A program made the translations under genes and the position numbers. The notes beneath the pieces were generated by a model. The model was not told the origin of the DNA, did no database searches, and saw nothing but the letters and a program-made list of their open reading frames with translations. A stretch of DNA of 48,557 bases from Geobacillus zalihae NBRC 101842 (GTDB lineage Bacteria; Bacillota; Bacilli; Bacillales; Anoxybacillaceae), in NCBI RefSeq assembly GCF_001544135.1, contig NZ_BCPV01000029.1, positions 1 to 48,557 of the forward strand, written 5' to 3'. This document shows, in pieces, positions 16,198-24,017 of the stretch (the stretch's first letter is position 1; the number at the start of each line of letters is the position of its first letter).

Positions 16198-17214
16198 ATG
16201 AAAAAGATGTTGGTGTTGTTGTTGGCCTGCCTGTTCGTAATTGCGGGGTGCTCATCGAAATCTGAACCGCAAGGGGGCGGAGCGGCGAAGAAGGTCGAAC
16301 CGAAAGTGATGAAAATGGCCGTTGCGACATCGAAGGATCGTTCGCTGACGAAAGGATTGTACAAATTCGCGGACATCGTGGAAAAAGAAACAAACGGCTC
16401 GATCAAAGTGGAAGTGTATCCGGATGGACAGCTCGGGGGAGACGTAGCCGTGTTTGAAGCGCTGAAGATGGGTACGATTCAAGGATCGACGATGTCGACC
16501 GGTCCGATCGCTTCGTTTGCTCCGCGCATCGGGGTGCTAGACTTGCCGTTTTTATTCAAAGATCGAGAAACCGCTTACAAAGTGCTGGATGGGAAAATCG
16601 GCCAAGATTTGCTCAACGATTTGCCGTCTGTCGGCGTGATCGGCTTGAACTATTGGGAAAACGGCTTCCGCCATTTGACGAACAATAAGCGGGAAGTCAC
16701 AAGCGTGGACGACATTAAAGGGTTGAAAATTCGGACGTTGGAAAATGACCTTCATATTGATTTGTGGAAAGAGTTGGGCGCCACACCGGTGCCGATGGCA
16801 TTTACGGAGCTGTTTACCGCTTTGGAGCAGCACGTGGTCGACGGCCAAGAAAACCCGGTCGGGAATGTGGCGATCAATAAGTTTTACGAAGTGCAAAAAT
16901 ATTTGACGAAAACCGGCCACGTCTACAACGCAAGTCCGTTGCTCATCAGCAAAAAGTTTTGGGACACGTTGACGGACAAGGAAAAAGACATCATCAAAAA
17001 AGCCGCGGAAGAAGCGAGAGACTATCAGCGCAAGCTGAACCAAGAAGAAGATGAGAAAATGTTCGACTATTTGAAACAGCAAGGCATGGTCATTACCGAA
17101 CTCTCTCCGGAGGAGAGGCAAAAATTTGTCGAAAAAGTGCAGCCCATCTATCAAAAATACGCGCCGAAATTCGGCCAAGATCTCGTGAACGAATTGGTTA
17201 ACGCAGGAAAATAA
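16198..17214 (+). CDS. dctP: TRAP transporter solute-binding protein DctP
   Basis: The product has 338 residues and is a lipoprotein: MKKMLVLLLACLFVIAGC, with the lipidated cysteine at 18. The body is a DctP-type periplasmic-binding fold, with YPDGQLGGDVAVFEALKMGTIQ, DLPFLFKDRETAYKVLDG, NYWENGFRHLTNNKREV, the arginine region DIKGLKIRTLEN that usually holds the substrate carboxylate, and MAFTELFTALEQHVVDGQENP. It delivers an organic acid to the DctQM membrane complex. The ATG follows AGGAAAGAAGGGGG; an earlier in-frame ATG would abolish the signal peptide. A strong hairpin separates it from dctQ, which would allow higher dctP mRNA. Confidence 0.93.
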   Translation: MKKMLVLLLACLFVIAGCSSKSEPQGGGAAKKVEPKVMKMAVATSKDRSLTKGLYKFADIVEKETNGSIKVEVYPDGQLGGDVAVFEALKMGTIQGSTMSTGPIASFAPRIGVLDLPFLFKDRETAYKVLDGKIGQDLLNDLPSVGVIGLNYWENGFRHLTNNKREVTSVDDIKGLKIRTLENDLHIDLWKELGATPVPMAFTELFTALEQHVVDGQENPVGNVAINKFYEVQKYLTKTGHVYNASPLLISKKFWDTLTDKEKDIIKKAAEEARDYQRKLNQEEDEKMFDYLKQQGMVITELSPEERQKFVEKVQPIYQKYAPKFGQDLVNELVNAGK

Positions 17215-17231
17215 CCGAATGGCAAAGCCGG

Positions 17232-17259
17232 CTCTTAAGGGGAGTCCACCCCTTAAGAG
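17232..17259 (+). other. Perfect 11-bp stem-loop between dctP and dctQ
   Basis: CTCTTAAGGGG (17232-17242) and CCCCTTAAGAG (17249-17259) are perfect inverted repeats with a 6-base loop, followed by TTCTTCCATTC rather than a T run. Placement after the binding-protein gene is typical of partial termination or 3'-end protection that gives more binding protein than membrane subunits. Confidence 0.7.
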
Positions 17260-17293
17260 TTCTTCCATTCTTGCAGACTTGGAGGGGACAGCG

Positions 17294-17884
17294 ATGAAAA
17301 GGATCGGAGCCGTACTGGAGAAGGCGCTGAACGCCTTAATGGCGTTCTGCCTCGCGTTTATGTCCATTCTTGTATTCGGCAACGTCGTGCTCCGCTACGC
17401 ATTTAACTCCGGCATCACGTGGTCGGAAGAAATGTCGCGCTTTCTGTTCATTTGGATGTCGTTTTTAGGCGCGGTCGGTGCTTTGAAAGACCATGACCAT
17501 CTAGGCGTCGATACATTGGTGCGGAAGCTGCCGACCGGCGCCAAGCGCGTCGTGTTTGTCATCAGCAATGCGATCGTGCTGTACGTTCTCTATTTGCTGT
17601 TGGATGGAAGCTGGAAGATGACGATGAGCGGATTGGAAAGCAAAGCCCCGGCCACCGGTCTGCCGATGGCGTTCATTTATGGGACCGGGCTTGTCGTGAG
17701 CATCGGCATGGGCCTCATTATTTTGTACCATTTGTATCAGGCGCTGTTTCGCCCCGGGGCGATTGAGGAGCTGACGAAAATGAAAGAATCGGAAGAAGAA
17801 ATCATGGCGGCCGCTCCCGTCGAGCACGAAGCGGCAGAATGGGCGCACGGGCGAACGCAAGGCGCCGCTGGAGGTGAGCGGTAA
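17294..17884 (+). CDS. dctQ: TRAP transporter small membrane subunit DctQ
   Basis: This 196-residue protein has four membrane helices and the DctQ core: FGNVVLRYAFNSGITWSEEMSRFLFIW, then GAVGALKDHDHLGVDTL. DctQ pairs with DctM to form the sodium-driven carrier that receives substrate from DctP. The C-terminal 35 residues are a charged cytoplasmic tail (KESEEEIM...EHEAAEWAHGRTQGAAG). The ATG at 17294 is 6 bases after GGAGGGG; a longer reading from 17219 would translate the dctP-dctQ hairpin. The stop directly abuts the dctM start. Confidence 0.92.
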   Translation: MKRIGAVLEKALNALMAFCLAFMSILVFGNVVLRYAFNSGITWSEEMSRFLFIWMSFLGAVGALKDHDHLGVDTLVRKLPTGAKRVVFVISNAIVLYVLYLLLDGSWKMTMSGLESKAPATGLPMAFIYGTGLVVSIGMGLIILYHLYQALFRPGAIEELTKMKESEEEIMAAAPVEHEAAEWAHGRTQGAAGGER

Positions 17885-19168
17885 ATGGCGTTAGTCGTCT
17901 TTATCGGGTCGCTGTTAGGGGTCATGGCGCTCGGGATGCCGATCGCGTTTGCGCTCTTGGTCAGCGGCGTCGCCTTGATGTTTTATTTGGACATTTTTGA
18001 TACGCAAATCATCGCGCAAAACTTGATCAGCGGCGCAGACAGCTTTCCGCTGATGGCGATTCCGTTCTTTATGCTCGCCGGGGAGCTCATGAACGCCGGG
18101 GGCATTTCGAAGCGGATCATCCGCTTTGCGATGGCGCTTGTCGGCCATATCCGCGGCGGGCTCGGGTATGTGGCGATCATCGCGAGCGTGTTGTTCGCCG
18201 GGTTGTCGGGGTCGGCGGTGGCCGATACAGCGGCGCTTGGAGCCATTCTCATCCCGATGATGGTCAAAGCCGGGTACAACCGCAACCGGTCAGCCGGCCT
18301 TATCGCTGCCGGCGGCATCATCGCCCCGATCATCCCGCCGAGCATTCCGATGATCATTTTCGGGGTCACAAGCGGCGTGTCGATCACAAAGCTGTTTATG
18401 GCCGGCATTGTTCCCGGGATTTTGCTTGGAATTTCACTGGCCATCTGTTGGTGGTGGGTGACGCGCAAGGATCAAGTCGAGGTGCTCCCGCGCCAATCGG
18501 CAAAAGAAATTTGGCGGGCGACCCGCGAGGCGTTTTGGGCGCTGCTGCTGCCGGTGATCATCGTCGGCGGGCTGCGCGGAGGAGTGTTTACGCCGACCGA
18601 GGCAGCGGTGGTGGCCGCGTTTTACGCGTTGATTGTCGGCTTGTGCATTTACCGTGAGCTGAAGGTGAAAGACTTGTTTCACGTGCTCGTGGCCGCGGCG
18701 AAAACGACAAGCGTCGTCATGTTTTTGGTGGCCGCCGCCATGGTGTCGGCCTGGCTCATTACGGTCGCCAACATTCCGGCGATCGTGACAGATGTGCTCG
18801 CGCCGTTTATCGATCATCCGTTGGCGCTGCTTTTGGCCATTAACGCCTTGGTGCTGTTGGTCGGGACGGCAATGGATTTGACGCCGACGGTGCTCATTTT
18901 AACGCCGGTGCTGATGCCGATTATTGAAAAAGCAGGCATTGATCCGGTGTACTTCGGGGTATTGTTTATTTTAAACAACTGCATCGGGCTGCTCACGCCG
19001 CCGGTCGGCACAGTGCTGAACGTCGCCTGCGGGGTGGCGAAAATCAACATGGAAGACATTATGAAAGGAGTTTGGCCGTTTTTGCTGGTCGAGACGCTTC
19101 TGTTGCTGTTGTTGATTTTCTTCCCGTCTCTTGTGACCGTGCCGCTTGGGTGGTTTGCGGGTCATTAA
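17885..19168 (+). CDS. dctM: TRAP transporter large permease subunit DctM
   Basis: The product has 427 residues and about 12-13 membrane helices. Typical DctM stretches include SFPLMAIPFFMLAGELMNAGGISKR, a LSGSAVADTAALGAILIPMM loop, IIPPSIPMIIFG, GVFTPTEAAVVAAFYAL, and NNCIGLLTPPVGTVLNVACGV with the second re-entrant loop. It is the translocating subunit of the TRAP carrier. Its start lies directly after the dctQ TAA, with GGAGGTGAGCG inside dctQ as ribosome binding site, so the two are coupled. Substrate specificity is set by DctP and is unknown; the neighbouring enzymes suggest a hydroxy- or keto-acid. Confidence 0.93.
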   Translation: MALVVFIGSLLGVMALGMPIAFALLVSGVALMFYLDIFDTQIIAQNLISGADSFPLMAIPFFMLAGELMNAGGISKRIIRFAMALVGHIRGGLGYVAIIASVLFAGLSGSAVADTAALGAILIPMMVKAGYNRNRSAGLIAAGGIIAPIIPPSIPMIIFGVTSGVSITKLFMAGIVPGILLGISLAICWWWVTRKDQVEVLPRQSAKEIWRATREAFWALLLPVIIVGGLRGGVFTPTEAAVVAAFYALIVGLCIYRELKVKDLFHVLVAAAKTTSVVMFLVAAAMVSAWLITVANIPAIVTDVLAPFIDHPLALLLAINALVLLVGTAMDLTPTVLILTPVLMPIIEKAGIDPVYFGVLFILNNCIGLLTPPVGTVLNVACGVAKINMEDIMKGVWPFLLVETLLLLLLIFFPSLVTVPLGWFAGH

Positions 19169-19232
19169 ACGGATGGTGTTGCGTTGAGGAGGAGTGAAGG
19201 CTTGATTCACCGCACATCCGCAGCATAGAAAG

Positions 19233-19267
19233 GCGCCTTCGCCGCGTTGGACGAAGGCGCTTCTCTT
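19233..19267. terminator. Bidirectional terminator between dctM and the MFS gene
   Basis: GCGCCTTCG (19233-19241) and CGAAGGCGC (19252-19260) form a 9-bp stem. TTCTCTTTC follows on the plus strand and CTTTCT on the minus strand. It can serve both convergent genes. Confidence 0.65.
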
Positions 19268-19270
19268 TCG

Positions 19271-20587
19271 CTATCGCACTTTTATATGTCCGATGCTTGC
19301 GTTTTGCGTTGTGTCCGGCCGAGCCATCGGTTCGATCGGCTCTAAATCGGTCAGCAGGAACAAATAGCTGAAAATGCCGGCGAGCAAAATGAGCGCCGCG
19401 ACGAGAAACGCGTACATGAACGAGCCGGTCGCTTGAACGATGAATCCCGTCACGATCGGGGCGACAATCGCCATCGAGTTGTTGCCGAACGTCAACAGGC
19501 CGGTCAACGTCCCGACCGTGCCTGGCGGTGCAATAAATGTCGGAATGCTGTAGGCAATCGAGGACGTGATGACTAGGCCGCCGAGCGCAATCGAAATGCA
19601 AAGGATCGCGATGTTTGGGTTTGTCGTGAAAGCGGCGCCGATGACGGACAGCCCAAGCAGCATGCCGATGACCAAAAACGTTTTTCGTACGCGCGTTGAA
19701 TGGCCTCCTTTGTTGATAAGCCGATCGACGAGCCATCCGCCGATCGCGATCTCCGAAATCGTGCCGACGATCCACGGAATCGAGGCGTACCAGCCTGATT
19801 TCAGCACCGACATGTGCATTTCCGTCGCCAAATAGCCGGGAAGCCACGTAAGAAACAAAAACCACGAGTAGCCATACGCAGCAAACCCGATCAATGTCGC
19901 CCATACTTTTTTCTTCGTCAGCAAATATCGAATTGTCTCCCAAACGTTTCCTGAAGTTTCGTCTGATTTTTGCGCTCCGCCTTGGACGATGTAGTTGTAC
20001 TCTTCTTTCGACAACCGTTTGTCTTCATGTGGGTCGCGGTATGTCGCCCAGAACAGGATGGCGTAAATGAAGCTGAGCACTGCCGTCGTATAGAACCCAG
20101 CCCGCCATCCCCACTCGGTGATGATCCAGGCGATGATCGGGGTGCCGATGGCGTTTGACAGCTTCGACTGGGCGTCATAAAGAGCAATCGCGGTCGCCCG
20201 CTCATGGCGCGGGAACCATTGCCCGACTGCTTTGGCGGCTGACGGGAAATACGGCGCCTCCCCGATGCCCAACAAGACGCGTGATAACATGACAAGGCCT
20301 TGGCCGCTGGCGATAGCGGTCAAGAAACACGCGATTGTCCAAATGATCGTCCCGATGCGCGTCACCCATTTGACGCCGATTTTATCGAGAATCACGCCGG
20401 CCGGGATTTGCAAAATGGCATAAGACCAAGCAAACGCAGACAGCAAAATGCCGAGCTGTCCGGGCGTGAGGCCGAACTCTTTCGCCAGCGGCTGAATGCC
20501 GACGGACATGTTGATGCGGTCGAAATAGTTGATAATGACGCCTAACGCGATCAAAAACGCAATCGCCCAACGTCGTTTGTGCTTCAT
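19271..20587 (-). CDS. MFS transporter, anion:cation symporter (ACS) family
   Basis: This 438-residue, 12-helix permease starts MKHKRRWAIAFLIALG. It has the ACS-family pattern: NYFDRINMSVGIQPLAKEFGLT in helix 1, SYAILQIPAGVILDKIG between helices 2 and 3, and LGIGEAPYFPSAAKAVGQWFP in helix 4. ACS members import organic anions such as glucarate, galactonate, phthalate or 4-hydroxyphenylacetate with protons. It is transcribed divergently from the iclR-aroD-CoA transferase operon, and IclR-like operator repeats lie in the shared upstream region, so it probably supplies that pathway's substrate. Upstream AAGGATGG is the likely ribosome binding site, at long spacing. The identity of the anion is not determinable. 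Confidence 0.88.
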   Translation of the reverse strand: MKHKRRWAIAFLIALGVIINYFDRINMSVGIQPLAKEFGLTPGQLGILLSAFAWSYAILQIPAGVILDKIGVKWVTRIGTIIWTIACFLTAIASGQGLVMLSRVLLGIGEAPYFPSAAKAVGQWFPRHERATAIALYDAQSKLSNAIGTPIIAWIITEWGWRAGFYTTAVLSFIYAILFWATYRDPHEDKRLSKEEYNYIVQGGAQKSDETSGNVWETIRYLLTKKKVWATLIGFAAYGYSWFLFLTWLPGYLATEMHMSVLKSGWYASIPWIVGTISEIAIGGWLVDRLINKGGHSTRVRKTFLVIGMLLGLSVIGAAFTTNPNIAILCISIALGGLVITSSIAYSIPTFIAPPGTVGTLTGLLTFGNNSMAIVAPIVTGFIVQATGSFMYAFLVAALILLAGIFSYLFLLTDLEPIEPMARPDTTQNASIGHIKVR

Positions 20588-20615
20588 CTTTGTTCACCAT
20601 CCTTGTGTTGATGCG

Positions 20616-20629
20616 GGAAAACGCATACA
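20616..20629. promoter_or_regulatory. cre-like/LacI-family operator candidate upstream of the MFS gene
   Basis: GGAAAACGCATACA fits the cre consensus TGWAANCGNTNWCA at 12 of 14 positions and sits about 30 bases upstream of the MFS start. CcpA or the LacI-family regulator at 24018 could bind it. This is a weak prediction. Confidence 0.3.
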
Positions 20630-20653
20630 GTGTTAGAGAGAAAAAATAGCGAG

Positions 20654-20668
20654 TTCCCTTTCAATGGA
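20654..20668. promoter_or_regulatory. IclR-type operator candidate, MFS side
   Basis: Read on the minus strand this is TCCATTGAAAGGGAA, close to the two tandem sites before iclR (TTCCACTGAAAGAAA and TTCCGTTGAATGGAA). It lies about 70 bases upstream of the MFS start. Sharing of one site type by both divergent promoters suggests a common IclR regulator. Confidence 0.45.
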
Positions 20669-20969
20669 CATCGCGTTTCGATGTTTCATCATCCCATGAA
20701 ATGATCGATTCCCCAATGTTCGCTGATCATCCCCTTTCTTTGTTCCATTATGTGTAACTCATTTTCTATAAATGGAATTCTTGAATGGATTATAACAAAG
20801 TTCGCTCTCGTTTGTCCATAACTTGTTGAAAAATTTGAACTGTTTATGCAATCCGTTCAACCAATGGACGGACAGGAAGACGGGCCATAGCAGCATGTGT
20901 GAATATAAAAGAGGCTTCGCCGTCCTTTCCCTTGTTGAAACCGAAAAGGAAGGAAACGCGAAAAAAAGC

Positions 20970-20999
20970 TTGAACGGCGGTGACCGAAGATGCTAAAAT
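20970..20999 (+). promoter_or_regulatory. Promoter of the iclR-aroD-CoA transferase operon
   Basis: TTGAAC (20970-20975), an 18-base spacer and TAAAAT (20994-20999). The transcription start would be near 21006, directly in front of the two IclR-type repeats at 21010-21044. Confidence 0.65.
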
Positions 21000-21009
21000 G
21001 GGAGTAAGG

Positions 21010-21044
21010 TTCCACTGAAAGAAATTAAATTCCGTTGAATGGAA
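21010..21044. promoter_or_regulatory. Tandem IclR-type operators
   Basis: TTCCACTGAAAGAAA (21010-21024) and TTCCGTTGAATGGAA (21030-21044) are 15-bp quasi-palindromes 20 bp apart, about two helical turns. They overlap the expected transcription start of the iclR gene and fit autorepression. The core TTGAATGGA recurs at 20781-20789. Confidence 0.55.
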
Positions 21045-21069
21045 CGTAAGGAAGGGGGGAGACAAACAG

Positions 21070-21828
21070 TTGAAGGAAGAAAAAAAGCATGAGGCCGGAT
21101 TGCGTACGGTGCAGCGGGCCATTGACATCTTGTATTGTTTTACCCTTGAGGAACAAGAGCTATCACTCACGGAAATTGCGAAAAAGATTTCGCTTCCTAA
21201 ATCGACGACAACGCGCTTGCTCGCTACGCTGGAGCAAAACCGCTTGGTCGTCAAAGATCCGGAGACGTTAAAGTACCGTCTTGGACAAGGATTGTACTAT
21301 TTAGGATATATTGCCGGCAAATCGATGGAAGTGCGGGAAATCGCGCGGCCTGTGATGGAGCGGCTGCGCGATGAGACGCGGGAGACGGTGAATTTGTATG
21401 TGCTCGAACAAGATGCCCGCGTTTGCGTCGAACAGTGCGAGGGGCTTCAGGCGCTGCGTCATATGGTGAGAATCGGCGAACGGCTGCCGCTTTGGGCGGG
21501 AGCGGGAGGAAAAGTATTGTTGGCTTATCAATCGCCTGCTTTTCAAGAGCGGATTTTCGCGCAAGTGCCGACAAAGGAACGCTTGGCTCGTCTAGCGGCG
21601 GAGCTTGAGGTGATTCGGGAGCGCGGCGTTGCATCCAGCGTCGATGAGCGGGAAGTCGGCTCTGCAGCCGTTGCCGCGCCGATTTTCAATATTCGTGGGG
21701 AAGTTCGCGCCTGCTTGTCCATCTCCGGGCCGACGCATCGGTTTGCGCCGGATGTGCTTGGGAAGTTCGAAACGACCGTGAAAGAAGGAGCACAAGCGAT
21801 TTCAGAAAAACTAGGTTATCGACCATAA
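21070..21828 (+). CDS. IclR family transcriptional regulator
   Basis: The regulator has 252 residues. The N-terminal winged helix lies at about residues 12-70 (RTVQRAIDILYCF, LSLTEIAKKISLPKSTTTRLLATLEQNRLV). The C-terminal IclR ligand domain includes ETVNLYVLEQDARVCVEQCEG, GERLPLWAGAGGKVLLAY and SSVDEREVGSAAVAAPIFN. IclR proteins usually bind a small carboxylate effector. The start is TTG at 21070, supported by GAAGGGGGGAG nine bases upstream; no ATG precedes the domain. It heads an operon with aroD-like and CoA-transferase genes and faces an MFS anion carrier, all of which it probably controls. Confidence 0.92.
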   Translation: MKEEKKHEAGLRTVQRAIDILYCFTLEEQELSLTEIAKKISLPKSTTTRLLATLEQNRLVVKDPETLKYRLGQGLYYLGYIAGKSMEVREIARPVMERLRDETRETVNLYVLEQDARVCVEQCEGLQALRHMVRIGERLPLWAGAGGKVLLAYQSPAFQERIFAQVPTKERLARLAAELEVIRERGVASSVDEREVGSAAVAAPIFNIRGEVRACLSISGPTHRFAPDVLGKFETTVKEGAQAISEKLGYRP

Positions 21829-21840
21829 GGGGGAGAGCAT

Positions 21841-22614
21841 ATGGCGATTTCAAAACGCGCCGTCCGTGTGCGCAATGTCTTGATCGGGGGAGACGAACCG
21901 TGCATTTGCGCCCCGGTCGTCGGAGCGGACGCGGAGCAAGTGTTAGAGGAAACAAGGCAAATCAGCGCGAAAAAGCCGCATCTCATTGAATGGAGGGCGG
22001 ACTTTTTCGAGGCGATTCAGGACGAACAGCAAGTGGCGGCAACGGCGAGAAAGATGCGGGCGATTGCCGGAGACATCCCGATTTTGTTTACGGTTCGTTC
22101 CGAACTGGAGGGCGGCCGACCGATTTCCTTGACAGAAGAGGAAAAGCTTCGGTTGTTTGAAACTGTATGCCAAAGCGGCGCGATCGATTTGCTTGATTAC
22201 GAGCTTGTCCATGAGCCGCATGTCCCCGCAGTCCGGGAGCTGACGCGCCGCTATGGGGTGCGCCTTGTGCTGTCCTATCATAATTTTACTGATACGCCCT
22301 CGAAGGAAGAGCTTGTTGCGAAAATGCGCCAAGCTGAGCAATGCGGCGCTGATATCGCGAAAGCGGCTGTGATGCCAAAATCGCGGGGGGATGTGCTCGT
22401 GCTGCTGCAGGCGACGGAAGAGGCGCGGCAAGAGGTGGAAATTCCGCTCATCACGATGTCGATGGGGGCATTGGGCGCCATCACCCGCCTGGCGGGCGGA
22501 TTGTTCGGCTCTGCTGTCACCTTCGCAGTCGGGCGGCAAAGCTCGGCGCCCGGGCAAATTCCGATTGAAGACGTCCGGACCGCTTTGTCGGTCATCATGA
22601 AATACAGCCAATAA
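21841..22614 (+). CDS. aroD: Type I 3-dehydroquinate dehydratase (AroD-like)
   Basis: The protein has 257 residues and is a (beta/alpha)8 barrel with all type I dehydroquinase marks: EWRADFF near residues 50-56, catalytic His147 in LSYHNF, Schiff-base Lys174 in DIAKAAVMP, and TMSMGALGAITRLAGGLFGSAVTFAVG near the C terminus. It converts 3-dehydroquinate to 3-dehydroshikimate. Its operon (iclR, CoA transferase) and the facing MFS anion carrier point to a catabolic role, for example quinate use, rather than the biosynthetic shikimate pathway. GGGGGAGAG precedes the ATG. An altered substrate in this paralog cannot be excluded. Confidence 0.9.
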   Translation: MAISKRAVRVRNVLIGGDEPCICAPVVGADAEQVLEETRQISAKKPHLIEWRADFFEAIQDEQQVAATARKMRAIAGDIPILFTVRSELEGGRPISLTEEEKLRLFETVCQSGAIDLLDYELVHEPHVPAVRELTRRYGVRLVLSYHNFTDTPSKEELVAKMRQAEQCGADIAKAAVMPKSRGDVLVLLQATEEARQEVEIPLITMSMGALGAITRLAGGLFGSAVTFAVGRQSSAPGQIPIEDVRTALSVIMKYSQ

Positions 22615-22641
22615 TTGGACCTTTAGGGGGAGGAGAGCATC

Positions 22642-23841
22642 ATGGGGCGTTTGCCGTTGGAAGGCGTCAAAGTGCTCGATGTGTCAACGATGATCGCGGC
22701 GCCGTTTGGAGCGGTTTTGCTCGGTGATTTTGGCGCCGATGTCATCAAGGTGGAATTGCCAGGGAAAGGGGATACGCTCCGCCATGTCGGGCCGTTCAAG
22801 GACGGTGAGCCGCTTCGCTGGCCCGGGCTGGCGCGCAATAAACGGTCGCTCACGTTGGATTTGCGCAAAGAAGAAGGAATGAACATTTTTAAAGAGCTCG
22901 TCCGCCACGTCGATATTGTCATTGAAAACTTCCGTCCCGGCACGCTCGAAAAATGGGGCGGCGGATATGAAGAACTGAAGCGGATCAATCCGAAGCTGGT
23001 GATGATTCGCGTCTCGGGCTACGGGCAAACGGGTCCGTTTCGCGAGAAAGCCGGATTCGGTACACCGGCAACGGCGTTCAGTGGGTTTACGTATTTGCAA
23101 GGGTATCCGGATCGTCCGCCGGTCAGCCCATCGTTTTCGTTGACGGATTACATTACCGGCATTTATGTGGCGTTTGCGGCGGTGACGGCCATTTACCACC
23201 GCGATGTCCATCCGAACGGCGAAGGGCAGATGGTCGATATCGGCCTTTACGAATCGGTGTTCCGCATGATGGAGTTTTTGGTGGCGGAATATGACCAATT
23301 GGGCAAAGTGCGCGAGCGGTCGCCGGGATTGTCCGGCCATTCGAGCCCGGCGGGCACGTTTATGACGAAAGACGGGCATTGGGTCGTGCTTGTCACCAGC
23401 ACCGATTCCACATTCGAGCGGCTGGCGAAGGCGATGGGGCGGGAAGATCTGTTGACGGATGAGAAATTTTGCACAAACGAACGGCGGCTCGCCCATCATG
23501 AAGAGACAAACGGCATCGTCGCCGACTGGATCCGCACGAAGACGCGCGATGAATTGCTTCACATTTTGGATGAGCATGGCGTGCCGGTCAGCCCGATTTT
23601 GAGCATTAAAGATATTTTTGAGCATCCGCATTACCAAGCAAGGGAAAACATCATCGAAGTCGCCCATCCGCGCCTTGGCAAAATTAAAATGCCCGGCATT
23701 GTGCCGAAATTCGAAAAAACACCAGGCGCCATCCGCCGCACTGCTCCGGATTTAGGCGAGCATACCGAAGAGATTTTGCAAACGATGCTTGGCATGTCCA
23801 AGGAAGACATTGAGCGGCTGCGAGAAAACGAGATCATATGA
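22642..23841 (+). CDS. CaiB/BaiF (class III) CoA transferase
   Basis: The product has 399 residues. It opens with LEGVKVLDVSTMIAAPFGAVLLGDFGADVIKVELPGKGD, the class III signature, and continues RNKRSLTLDLRKEEG, IENFRPGTLEKWGGGYEELK and VMIRVSGYGQTGPF. The catalytic aspartate is expected in GQMVDIGLYES. Such enzymes move CoA between carboxylic acids, for example succinyl-CoA to itaconate, citramalate or carnitine. It ends the iclR-aroD operon, with GGGGGAGGAGAG before the ATG, and a strong terminator follows. A CoA ester made here could feed the citryl-CoA lyase-like enzyme at 9997, but that link is inference. Confidence 0.9.
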   Translation: MGRLPLEGVKVLDVSTMIAAPFGAVLLGDFGADVIKVELPGKGDTLRHVGPFKDGEPLRWPGLARNKRSLTLDLRKEEGMNIFKELVRHVDIVIENFRPGTLEKWGGGYEELKRINPKLVMIRVSGYGQTGPFREKAGFGTPATAFSGFTYLQGYPDRPPVSPSFSLTDYITGIYVAFAAVTAIYHRDVHPNGEGQMVDIGLYESVFRMMEFLVAEYDQLGKVRERSPGLSGHSSPAGTFMTKDGHWVVLVTSTDSTFERLAKAMGREDLLTDEKFCTNERRLAHHEETNGIVADWIRTKTRDELLHILDEHGVPVSPILSIKDIFEHPHYQARENIIEVAHPRLGKIKMPGIVPKFEKTPGAIRRTAPDLGEHTEEILQTMLGMSKEDIERLRENEII

Positions 23842-23870
23842 ATGAACGAACGGCTGCGGCTTTCCGCCTT

Positions 23871-23908
23871 CCCGGCTCCTTGCCTTGTGCGAGGCTGCCG
23901 GGTTTTTT
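23871..23908 (+). terminator. Rho-independent terminator after the CoA transferase
   Basis: CCCGGC (23871-23876) pairs with GCCGGG (23897-23902), with partial pairing inside a 20-base loop, followed by TTTTTT (23903-23908). Confidence 0.75.
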
Positions 23909-23946
23909 GTTTCGAAGTTTGTTTTCGCGGCAGCCCACGCCTTGCA

Positions 23947-23976
23947 TTGACACTGCTTGCCGCCAGCCTTTATACT
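23947..23976 (+). promoter_or_regulatory. Promoter of the lacI-type regulator gene
   Basis: TTGACA (23947-23952), an 18-base spacer and TATACT (23971-23976) are close to consensus. The predicted start near 23983 would place a GTG at 23985 almost at the RNA 5' end, which favours the GTG at 24018 as the real start codon. Confidence 0.75.
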
Positions 23977-24017
23977 TTTGATAGGTGAAAGCGACGGTAA
24001 AGCAGGTGATTCGAACG

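Noticed and set aside
23985-24017. GTG at 23985 as start of the LacI-type regulator
   Set aside because: It would lie at the predicted transcription start without a ribosome binding site; GTG 24018 has AGGTGA at proper spacing.
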